This document shows positions 35,721 to 43,349 of a stretch of DNA of 64,000 nt, piece by piece. Numbering within the stretch: position 1 is the stretch's first letter; each line of letters begins with the position of its first letter. The notes beneath the pieces were generated by a model. That model was not told the DNA's origin. It searched no databases and was given only the letters and a program-made list of their open reading frames with translations. Source of the DNA: Amycolatopsis vastitatis (GTDB lineage: Bacteria; Actinomycetota; Actinomycetes; Mycobacteriales; Pseudonocardiaceae); NCBI RefSeq assembly GCF_002234595.1, contig NZ_NMUL01000023.1, positions 124,001 to 188,000 on the forward strand. The letters are read 5' to 3'. A program made the translations under genes and the position numbers.

Positions 35721-36300
35721 TCCCCAGCGCGAGCAAACCGGCTCACTGTCCTCAGCGGACCGAATAGTCTGTCCCGGTGCGGACGCCCAAAGGAAGCTCG
35801 CCCGACGAGGGCTGGTCGACGAGCCGCACACTCATCCCGTCGCCTGGCCACATCCTTCGTCGACGCCTCCCCTGGAGGAGCCGCCACCTGGCGGCCGAGA
35901 TGCGTGAGTCGTGATGGCCGGCGAGTTGACGCCGGCGGTTGCCGCGTTCGGCATGCAAGTACCGCACACCTGAACGCCCGACCGAGGTCCCAGACACGTC
36001 ACAGTCTGCGGGTTGGCAGTAACAACTTGATCCGGAATTACGTCCTTGCCGGTAAGTCGCGACAACAACGTGCCAGGCGAGCCGGATCAGGCATCGGACC
36101 AGCGCCGATAGAGAACACATCAACGCCGACACATCGCCGTCACTGCGGTCGAAGTCATATTCAACATAGCTCTCGGTCGCCAACTGGTTTCTCTTCCCGA
36201 CCTGCCACCAATTACATGGATAGCCATCGCCGCCGGACCAGTTCCGACACCGGCGTCCAATATATTTGGCATTAAGTACCAAAGCAACGACCACAAAGGC
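35721..36300 (+). other. Gene-free stretch at the change in base composition
   Basis: I see no convincing gene in these ~580 bases. Open frames on both strands lack start sites with ribosome sequences and family features. Base composition drops within this stretch, marking the left boundary zone of the probable island. From 36112 the + frame shared with the next entry is already open and protein-like (residues such as PPITWIAIAAGPVPTPASNI), without a start codon, suggesting a gene remnant. No tRNA is visible. Confidence 0.5.
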
Positions 36301-36901
36301 GTGTCATCGCCTCGAGAACCTAGCCACTCCGCAAGAGCCATCTTCTGGTCAGGGATTCTACTTCTGACCATCGCGGGCCTGCTCGGCATTGGACTATCAC
36401 TCAGCACCCGCGGGATGGATACTCGTCCTCCTGCTTGAAGTAGCAGGCATCGGAGCAACCGTCGCATCAACCGAATTAATGCTCCGACCTCAGGCAGCGG
36501 CGACGACCGAGGAAATGATCCCTGCGACCCCACCCGACGACACGTTCCTGGAAGCTGAGGTTACCGACTGGAGACTCCGGAGCATCTACCGCGATGTCAC
36601 TGTAGCCGCAGCAGCATATAGAAAGTCCGCCAAGCATTGGACGCAGGCAAATTACAGCCTTGGGTTCCTCGCGGCGGTATTCTCGGGCGGATCAGGTATT
36701 ACGAGCTTGTCCACGGCATCTCCTGTCGTGAAGACAACCTTCGCCGTTCTAGCGGTAGTCGGCGCAGCCCTTGCGTCTTTGAGCAATATCCACTGGCAGC
36801 CCTCGTCCACGGACGCCGATCCACCAGTTGACGAATACGTGAGAAGATTCAACGAGCTGACCACAGTGAAACCGAAGGCTACGACTTCACCGAAGCACTA
36901 A
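36301..36901 (+). pseudogene. SLATT-like membrane protein gene, apparently frameshifted
   Basis: A first frame (usable GTG at 36301) encodes ARAIFWSGILLLTIAGLLGI, a membrane helix, and ends at 36438. A second frame, open from at least 36389, encodes another helix (GWILVLLLEVAGIGATVAST). It continues through a helix pair, AAYRKSAKHWTQANYSLGFL and VVKTTFAVLAVVGAALASLS, resembling SLATT/DUF4231 pore-like domains often found in defence loci. Joined near 36400 the two frames would make one continuous protein, so I infer a frameshift. The 170 aa second part could be expressed alone from TTG 36389. Confidence 0.5.
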
Positions 36902-37072
36902 TGGACACCCATTCAGCGTTCGTCACTCATGCGGTTCCCTGCTCGCTGACCCCGACGTCCACCCCCGTGTCGCGATGCACATCCTCCGACACGCCCAATT
37001 CGCAGTCACGATGGAGATCTAATACCGACAAGCTCGGGGACGGCCTCCAGTGAGGCCACTGCTGTACGGGCA

Positions 37073-37107
37073 GCAAAAAGCCCTCCCCGAGGTTCCGGAG
37101 AGGGCCC
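37073..37107 (-). terminator. Rho-independent terminator on the minus strand
   Basis: On the minus strand, GCCCTC (37105-37100) pairs with GAGGGC (37085-37080), with an inner CCG/CGG pairing, and TTTTT follows directly (37079-37075). It would stop leftward transcription arriving from the IS630 element. It lies in a 216-bp spacer before the HTH gene that otherwise shows nothing recognisable. Confidence 0.6.
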
Positions 37108-37117
37108 TTGACCTGCT

Positions 37118-37552
37118 GTGGACCTCCGGGGACCTCACTACAACACGAGCGTGCAGGTCAGGACGCTTGAAGCCCTTGTCCGGCGGCTGGCCGCCACTGT
37201 CACAATCACCACACCTTCACCCGAACGGGCTAAGCCACGGCGCGCCCGCCAGCTGAGCGAACAGCAGGTCGACAAGCTCACCGCGGCCTACCAGGCCGGC
37301 GACACGGTGTACGACCTCGCCGAGCGTTTCAAGATCAACCGGAAGACCGTCAGCGACATCTTGCATCGAGCCGGTGTGCAGATTCGAGGACGGCTAGCCC
37401 CGGACCAAGTCGACGAAGCTGTGCGACTCTACGCAGCCGGCTGGTCACTGGCCCGGATCGGGGTCACACTCGACACAACAGCGAACACGGTACGAGCACG
37501 ACTGCTCGACCGCGGGGTGCGCATCCGAGACCCTCACGGGCATACACGTTGA
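37118..37552 (+). CDS. Small helix-turn-helix protein, recombinase-HTH type
   Basis: The 144 aa protein carries two HTH segments of the Hin/resolvase type: TAAYQAGDTVYDLAERFKIN with RKTVSDILHRAGV, then VRLYAAGWSLARIGVTLDTT with ANTVRARLLDRGV. There is no resolvase catalytic domain. Proteins like this are common next to mobile DNA in actinobacteria. GTG 37151 is an alternative start, since the first 11 residues lie close to the terminator region. Confidence 0.7.
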   Translation: MDLRGPHYNTSVQVRTLEALVRRLAATVTITTPSPERAKPRRARQLSEQQVDKLTAAYQAGDTVYDLAERFKINRKTVSDILHRAGVQIRGRLAPDQVDEAVRLYAAGWSLARIGVTLDTTANTVRARLLDRGVRIRDPHGHTR

Positions 37553-37590
37553 TCACCGATCGATCCGCCGATAAAGACCGTCATCAGCCC

Positions 37591-38771
37591 TAGTGTCTCG
37601 TGATCCTGATTCCGTTACTTGGCGTTGTTGTCGACGAGTTTCTTGATGTTGCTCTGGACGAGTCGGACCTTGGCAAGGATCTCGTCGGCGGTGGCTGTCC
37701 AGGTGAAGGGCTTGGCGGTGGTGTTCCAGTGCGTGATGTAGTCGCGGATCTGCTTGATCAGGACTTTGACGCTGGTGAAGGTGCCGCGTCGGATGGACTG
37801 GCGGGTGATGATCCCGAACCAAGTCTCGATCTGGTTGATCCAGGAAGATCCCTTGGGCGTGAAGTGGAACCGCACGTGCGGGTTGTCGGCCAGCCAGGCC
37901 ATGACCTCCGGCGTGGTGTGGGTCGAGAGGTTATCCAGCACGACGTGAACATCCTTGCCCGCATGTGGTTGTACGGCCTTCTTCAGAAACGCCAGGAAAC
38001 TTGCGCCGTCGCGGGACGGCGTGCACTCGCCCAAGACCTCGCCGGTGCCTACGTTCAACGCGGCGAACAGGTTCGTGGTGCCGTGGCGAACGTAGTCATG
38101 GGTGCGTTTCTCGGTCGCGTCGAAGTCGATCGGCAGCAGCGGCTGGGTTCGGTCCAGGGCCTGGATCTGGGTTTTCTCGTCGATCGAGAGCACCACCGCA
38201 CCGCCGGGCGGGGCCAGATACAGCCCGACGATGTCGGCGACCTTCTCAGCGAACTCCGGATCCTTGCTGACCTTGAACGTGCCGTGGCGATGGGGTCTGA
38301 TCCCGTTGTCCCGCCAGAGTTTCGCGACATAGTGGTACGAGACGGAAACACCTTCGGTGCGGGCGATGAACGCAGCCATCTCCCGGCTCGACCAATGCGA
38401 CAGCCCAGTCGAGGCCGGCGGGCTGGTACGGCTGAGGGCCAGGATCCGGGCGCGGACCGACGCCGGGACCTGCTCGCGAGCTGCCCCCCGCGGCCGGTCG
38501 AGCAGGCCCGCGAGCCCCTCCGCGCCGTAGCGCTCCAACCACAGGTCCACCGTCGGCCGCGACACCCCGGCCAGCACTGCGACATCCTTCTTCTGCCTGC
38601 CCTCGACGCACCACAGCACGATCCGGGCCCTCGTCGCGACCGTCGCCGCCACGTCCGGGCTGTACACCAGGGCCTGCAACTCGGCCCGCTGCCCCGTCGT
38701 CAACTCCACCGAGTCAGCCAACACCATGCCCAGTCAACCCAACGTAAACCAAACGGAATCACAGGACACTA
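37591..38771 (-). mobile_element. IS630-type insertion sequence with TA target duplication
   Basis: The element is bounded by TA dinucleotides at 37591-37592 and 38770-38771, the expected IS630 target duplication. The ends are imperfect inverted repeats: TAGTGTCTCGTGATCCTG at the left, and on the opposite strand TAGTGTCCTGTGATTCCG at the right, each leading into ATTCCGTT-like sequence. A full transposase gene fills it. It landed 18 bp past the DUF262 gene's stop codon. Confidence 0.88.
37615..38727 (-). CDS. IS630 family transposase
   Basis: The 370 aa transposase has an N-terminal HTH (DVAVLAGVSRPTVDLWLERY near residue 48) and a DDE domain. The first Asp is in LSIDEKTQIQALDR near residue 183, the second in VHVVLDNLSTHTTPEV near residue 266, and the Glu is in WINQIETWFGIITRQS near residue 305. 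All three catalytic residues and the full length are intact, so the element may be active. No frameshift is seen. Confidence 0.93.
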   Translation of the reverse strand: MVLADSVELTTGQRAELQALVYSPDVAATVATRARIVLWCVEGRQKKDVAVLAGVSRPTVDLWLERYGAEGLAGLLDRPRGAAREQVPASVRARILALSRTSPPASTGLSHWSSREMAAFIARTEGVSVSYHYVAKLWRDNGIRPHRHGTFKVSKDPEFAEKVADIVGLYLAPPGGAVVLSIDEKTQIQALDRTQPLLPIDFDATEKRTHDYVRHGTTNLFAALNVGTGEVLGECTPSRDGASFLAFLKKAVQPHAGKDVHVVLDNLSTHTTPEVMAWLADNPHVRFHFTPKGSSWINQIETWFGIITRQSIRRGTFTSVKVLIKQIRDYITHWNTTAKPFTWTATADEILAKVRLVQSNIKKLVDNNAK

Positions 38772-38788
38772 GCTGCATATGCCCAGTT

Positions 38789-40627
38789 TCATATTGTAAA
38801 GACCTGGCAAGCTTGCTTAATCAGCCGCTCTTCCCGCTCTTCCAAGGCCGTCAAGTCCCAAGCGCCCCACTCCGACAAGTCGTTATTCAGCCCAACCTTA
38901 CTCGCCCTGTAGGCTGGAAGCTTGTCAACGAACGGCAGATTTCCTGCTTCCCTATTATCTGAAGGCTCCCAATAAGAGAGGTTTCCGAGCCGATTGACAT
39001 GCGACTCTAGCGCCGGATCACGAGGAGAGGAACTTTGAGGATATAAGTGCTCGATAGTGACTAGCTTCAGATCGGTGACCGTAATCCTCGCTGGCCGCGG
39101 CACACCGTTCGCACCCAGCTTTACCCAACTCCGGTAGTCTTCGAGCATCGTCAGAAGATGCCTGATGTTTGCCTTCGCTGCGTTTCCCGCGTCATAGTGG
39201 AGCTGGTTCGCAATGGAAGTCTCAAACACCAAATCTGGCGCACGCAGCGCCAGCAGTCCTCGCAGAGACTCTCGAAGTTTTGTAAAGTTCACCTTCGCAT
39301 CAGAACTCAAGGCACGAAGACGCTTACACTCCGCATAGTAGCTACCACTTGCAGGACCAGCGTGCGCGCCACAGACATTCTTATAGCGAAAAGCGAAGAT
39401 CTCGACAAGGTGCACCAACTCGGCAAATTCGGCCTCGTCGCAGACCGCACGCGCAGCCAAAAGCATCGGCGTCGAGAGCTCGTGGCGAAGCACTGACACA
39501 AGACGACCTAAACGAGCGCGATCCCACTCCGTAACAGCGGACATCTGTTGCTCACCGACGTAAGGCCATACTCCCTTACTGATTGACTTGAATGAGCCTA
39601 GTTCGCGCCCCATATCCTTGAGCCCCTGAACGACCATCTCAGAAGCAACCCCGGGCGAAAATAGAAGTTTCTTAGTATCATCAAAGAGGTCATCGCGACT
39701 GGGACGCCTGCCCACCAGGGATGTATAGTAGGCCTTAAGAAAATCGTCAACATCGTCGCCGCCGTCAGCGAGCAGATCGTCCCACAGTTCCGCCGCCTTC
39801 CTGCAAAGATCAGGCACGCTATCGAGCATCTCGAGCGTGTGACTCCGCAGAAGGTCAGCGACAGTCAATCGAGCGCCACGATCGTTCAATACGGCAAATA
39901 GACGATACCCGTTTGCGCGCTCTTCACTAACAATATGAATCACGAACGAGTCTCGAATTACCGCATCACGGATGCGTACCAGCGAATCAAAACTCGCATA
40001 AAGATCAGCGTCAGGAGCCCGCTCTAAGATCAGCTCCTTCCTGAGCAAGTGAGCCGCGTGTTCCAGAAGCTTATGACTCGCGCGGAGCGTCGATGCGGCC
40101 TCACCCCTCAGGAGGCCCTGGAATACTTCGTCATCAGCTCGACTAAGCCGAAGTCGTGGCTGCTCAGACTCACTTCCTTCTGTGACGTCATACCTTTCGT
40201 AGTATAGAAATTCCTTACGGATCGACTTAGCGAAGATCGTGAACTTATTCCGAATTTCGGGCATCGCTTGCGACTCAGCGATAGCACCAAGCTCATCTGC
40301 ACGGACGGCAATCTGAGCGAGCAGCAAGCAGAACGTCGCGAGCCGCTGTTGACCGTCGACAACCTCGTACACTGTTCCGCCGGCTTCAGTAGCATCACCT
40401 ATCTCGATCGCGACCATCCCGCCATAAAAATGGCCGCGTTCGCCAGTCGCGACCGTGAGCAGCAGTTTAATATCCTCAATAAGGTCGCTAACCTGCTCGT
40501 CTTCCCACGCATATGACCGTTGGTATCGAGGAACCCGAGCTGGCGATCGATTCGTCAGAAGTTTTCCTATTGGCAAGCTTGTCGGACGAACACCTGCCGC
40601 ATTCAGCATTGACGTCGACTCAGTCAA
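38789..40627 (-). CDS. DUF262/DUF1524 protein, candidate phosphorothioation-linked nuclease
   Basis: The 612 aa protein has an N-terminal DUF262 (ParB/Srx-like) domain, with RYQRSYAWEDEQ near residue 34 and DGQQR at 91-95. A DUF1524 HNH-like C-terminus carries VTIEHLYPQ near residue 540 and NRLGNLSYWEP after it. GmrSD/BrxU type IV restriction enzymes and the phosphorothioate-sensing nickase SspE share this architecture. It is the last gene of the leftward string headed by dndA, so I infer a restriction role. The start is TTG 40627 or ATG 40609. An IS630 copy lies just downstream. Confidence 0.85.
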   Translation of the reverse strand: MTESTSMLNAAGVRPTSLPIGKLLTNRSPARVPRYQRSYAWEDEQVSDLIEDIKLLLTVATGERGHFYGGMVAIEIGDATEAGGTVYEVVDGQQRLATFCLLLAQIAVRADELGAIAESQAMPEIRNKFTIFAKSIRKEFLYYERYDVTEGSESEQPRLRLSRADDEVFQGLLRGEAASTLRASHKLLEHAAHLLRKELILERAPDADLYASFDSLVRIRDAVIRDSFVIHIVSEERANGYRLFAVLNDRGARLTVADLLRSHTLEMLDSVPDLCRKAAELWDDLLADGGDDVDDFLKAYYTSLVGRRPSRDDLFDDTKKLLFSPGVASEMVVQGLKDMGRELGSFKSISKGVWPYVGEQQMSAVTEWDRARLGRLVSVLRHELSTPMLLAARAVCDEAEFAELVHLVEIFAFRYKNVCGAHAGPASGSYYAECKRLRALSSDAKVNFTKLRESLRGLLALRAPDLVFETSIANQLHYDAGNAAKANIRHLLTMLEDYRSWVKLGANGVPRPARITVTDLKLVTIEHLYPQSSSPRDPALESHVNRLGNLSYWEPSDNREAGNLPFVDKLPAYRASKVGLNNDLSEWGAWDLTALEEREERLIKQACQVFTI

Positions 40628-40641
40628 CAGTAGTCCAATCC

Positions 40642-41112
40642 CTACAAGCCGAGGTCATCGGCGAATTGTGCCAAGTTTACTTCTTGCTCACTCTTTCGCG
40701 CACTGATCCGCCGCTGAACGAGCATATTCAATGCGTCATCCTCCCGGACGAGCCGATGGGAGTTGAGATGCGCTTGGATTAGCTCAAGCCCACCGTTGAC
40801 ATACCCTTCAAAGATCTCGATCCGCTCGGCCACACGATCTTCTCGGAGAATCTCAGGGTCACCCGGGTGCTCAAGTACCGCGATAACGTTGATCAGCAGT
40901 TCGTGAGTTCCGTCCCGCTGAAACAGCTCCAGTCGGATAGCGTCTCCGTATGCTTCAGTAAACGGAACATGTCGTGATTCAGCCTTACCTAGGGCTGCAG
41001 CAAAGACAAATAAGTCACGCATCGAAGAAAATCCCGCCTCGGAAGAATCCCCGGCAAGCTTCGATATAAGATCTTCTTTGTCAGCTGGACGCCGAACGCG
41101 CGGATCAAGCAT
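40642..41112 (-). CDS. dnd system-associated protein 4-like protein
   Basis: The 156 aa protein (LDPRVRRPADKEDLISKL, RDLFVFAAALGKAESRHVPF, then IFEGYVNGGLELIQAHL) matches my recollection of the 'dnd system-associated protein 4' family found beside phosphorothioation genes. Its function is unknown. The start codon shares one base with the ATPase stop (TAATG), so the two are translationally coupled. This supports a complex of ATPase and small partner. Confidence 0.7.
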   Translation of the reverse strand: MLDPRVRRPADKEDLISKLAGDSSEAGFSSMRDLFVFAAALGKAESRHVPFTEAYGDAIRLELFQRDGTHELLINVIAVLEHPGDPEILREDRVAERIEIFEGYVNGGLELIQAHLNSHRLVREDDALNMLVQRRISARKSEQEVNLAQFADDLGL

Positions 41113-43166
41113 TAGCCGATCCTCCTCAAGGTAGCAGAGTCGTAATCGGCCCCTGGCACGAGATAGTCCCACTCTTGCCCTTGCACGGCGATCTTCTCCG
41201 GGTCAACGTCGCTCTTTGTCGTGTGAACGCACACGACGTACTCGGCTCCGGTATGAGGCCTGAGCTCCTTAGCTACGACACCCGTAGCCTGCGCCTTACT
41301 AGTCAGAACAACGACCTGCGAGGTCATACTTGGTAAGGCGTTAGCGATAGCCTCACGATAGTTATCGTCGAGATTCCCAAACGCCGCGTCCATGACGATG
41401 GGATAGAGGCCGCCTACCTTACCTACGAGTTGGACATTTTCGCCTTGGTCTGCCTGGTCACGGCAGAGTTGAGCAAGCGCCCCCACAAAGGAGAGACTGA
41501 GCAACTGATTCTCGCCTGTAGATTTTGGAGCAGGAAGCCGATCCTCGCTATCGCCCGACCAAAGCTTTAGTTCGAATGACTCGTTGAGCTCCGGAACAAA
41601 TGGCTTGACCGTGATCGCCTTATGCACCGCGCGAACCTTAACGTCGAGGCGGCGGCGCACGCTCTCACTTGCCGTATCCAACATTTGCTTAATGGCTTTC
41701 GCCGCCTCATTAGCTAGTGCGACACTTCGTCGGAGCTGCTCCTCTTTTTCGTTCGCACCGTGCGCCTTCTTCAGCTTGTCGGTTAGCTCCTTGATTCGCG
41801 CAGAAACTACGTCGAGCTCAACACTAATATCCCTTAGCCGAAACTGATGCCCTTTGACACGCTCCCGCATTTCGCGCACCCGGCGCTCAAGTTGCTGAAC
41901 ATCCTCAGATCCAACATTCTGAAGCTGTGCAGCTACCTCGTTGAGAATCTCTTCCGCCTTGCGATGAGCCTCGCTTGAGGCTGCAATTTCAGCGTTGAAG
42001 TGCAACACTTCGCTAATTGGCTCTTCTGCGAGGTTCCCGAGGCCTCGCGCTTGCCCCTTCATTTGCTGCCAGGCGCCTTCCACCTCCGCGAGGCCGGCTT
42101 TCTGGCGCCACGCCTCCACATGCTTATACGGACCTTCGCCCGGATGCAGGGGTGTTCCGCAAATACACTCGCCTACTTCGAGCCGCTCGTCCACGAACTG
42201 TCGCTTGAGGGGCGCGGGCAACTCACCACGGTCATGTAGCCCAGAAGCAAGCTGCTCGACTTCAGGCAAGAGATCAGCGAGCCAGATCCTGTACGCGCGA
42301 CGAGTCAACGTCTCGGTCCGGCCTCGGCGCGCTTCCTCACGCCGTTCATCCGCTTCACGGAGTGCCCGACGCTGCTCGTCACGTCGCGCCTGCAATTGTT
42401 TTGTTGCCTCATGTTTGCGGAGCGTCTGCTCCAACTGGTCAATCTCACCCTCAAGATTGCCAACTTCGCTCCTGAGGCGTTTCTGCTCTTCAGTAAGCTT
42501 TCCCTGGTCCTCTTTCTCTTGCTCAAGCTGCGCAACCAAATCGCTTGACTTGGACTTCCCAAGCTTTCGCAACTCGCTAGCGAAGATCTTTTCCACGTCC
42601 GGCAAGTGTTTGACAGCTCGTTCGTACTGCTCCAAGCCGAGCAGCGTCTTGATTGCATCCTGGATGTCCTCATACTGCACGAGGTGTTCGATACGCTCGC
42701 CGTTAAAAAAGAAGAACCTCGAAAGGCGCTTCGGCAGGATGAGGTCGACGCTGTCGGTGTAGGATTCAATGTCTCGCCAGGCGCCGTCTTCGCCGGTCGA
42801 CGCTAACGACACATCCGAGTGATGCGGCTGCTGACGCGGGCTAGTCTTTCGAGCATTAACCGCCCTGCGAAGCCGATAGTCGCTGCCGTTATGCTCAAAC
42901 TGGACCGTGACACTACATGTAATTGTTGCGCCAAGATCAGTTTGCTCCCAGAGAGCGTCAGTAAAAAGGCGCTCCTTCTCCTCCATGTCATCACTTAGGT
43001 CACCGTAAAGTGCCCACGTGAAAGCGTTGAGGATCGTAGTCTTACCAGCACCGTTACCACCGTAGATTACTGTGACGTTGCCGTCGTCACCTCCGGCAGC
43101 GAACTCAATCGCCTGCTTGCCGTGGAACTGCCTGAAGTTCTCCAGCTCCAGTGATAGGAGTTTCAC
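41112..43166 (-). CDS. Second DndD-like SMC/Rad50-type ATPase
   Basis: The 684 aa protein has Walker A in VIYGGNGAGKTTILNAFTWA near residue 35, long coiled coils from ~200 to ~520 interrupted near residue 334 by ECICGTPL, a Rad50-hook-like Cys pair, and the ABC signature STGENQLLSLSF near residue 563. The stretch SRFFFFNGERIEHL closely parallels ELFFFDGEKIETL in the DndD of this locus, so the two are likely distant paralogues. It starts at GTG 43166, overlapping the upstream tiny gene, and is coupled to the next gene. I infer the motor/scaffold of the restriction arm. Confidence 0.85.
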   Translation of the reverse strand: MKLLSLELENFRQFHGKQAIEFAAGGDDGNVTVIYGGNGAGKTTILNAFTWALYGDLSDDMEEKERLFTDALWEQTDLGATITCSVTVQFEHNGSDYRLRRAVNARKTSPRQQPHHSDVSLASTGEDGAWRDIESYTDSVDLILPKRLSRFFFFNGERIEHLVQYEDIQDAIKTLLGLEQYERAVKHLPDVEKIFASELRKLGKSKSSDLVAQLEQEKEDQGKLTEEQKRLRSEVGNLEGEIDQLEQTLRKHEATKQLQARRDEQRRALREADERREEARRGRTETLTRRAYRIWLADLLPEVEQLASGLHDRGELPAPLKRQFVDERLEVGECICGTPLHPGEGPYKHVEAWRQKAGLAEVEGAWQQMKGQARGLGNLAEEPISEVLHFNAEIAASSEAHRKAEEILNEVAAQLQNVGSEDVQQLERRVREMRERVKGHQFRLRDISVELDVVSARIKELTDKLKKAHGANEKEEQLRRSVALANEAAKAIKQMLDTASESVRRRLDVKVRAVHKAITVKPFVPELNESFELKLWSGDSEDRLPAPKSTGENQLLSLSFVGALAQLCRDQADQGENVQLVGKVGGLYPIVMDAAFGNLDDNYREAIANALPSMTSQVVVLTSKAQATGVVAKELRPHTGAEYVVCVHTTKSDVDPEKIAVQGQEWDYLVPGADYDSATLRRIG

Positions 43167-43342
43167 TTCACGATCCTCCGGATGGCGTTCACGAGCAAGT
43201 CGACTGTCGCCTTGTCCTGGCTACGCAGATGTAAACGGCTGCGCTCGGTGCTCAATACTTCCTTAATGATCTCTTGGACCGTCTCGTCTTGCTCGGCATA
43301 GATTTCAGCGACTTGCTCACGTTCAGTCTTGGTGTCGGTCAT
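43163..43342 (-). CDS. Small dnd-locus protein (59 aa)
   Basis: This 59 aa charged helical protein (REQVAEIYAEQDETVQEIIK, then KATVDLLVNAIRRIVK) starts at ATG 43342, 7 bp after the helicase stop, and ends overlapping the ATPase GTG start (GTGA). I recall 'DNA modification system-associated small protein' entries of similar size, but the match is unverified. Its tight coupling on both sides argues that it is a real subunit of the restriction arm. Confidence 0.65.
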   Translation of the reverse strand: MTDTKTEREQVAEIYAEQDETVQEIIKEVLSTERSRLHLRSQDKATVDLLVNAIRRIVK

Positions 43343-43349
43343 CTCGTCC

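Noticed and set aside
35752..36294. 180-codon minus-strand frame
   Set aside because: No ribosome site, Arg/Ser-rich non-native composition and no recognisable motif; treated as spurious.
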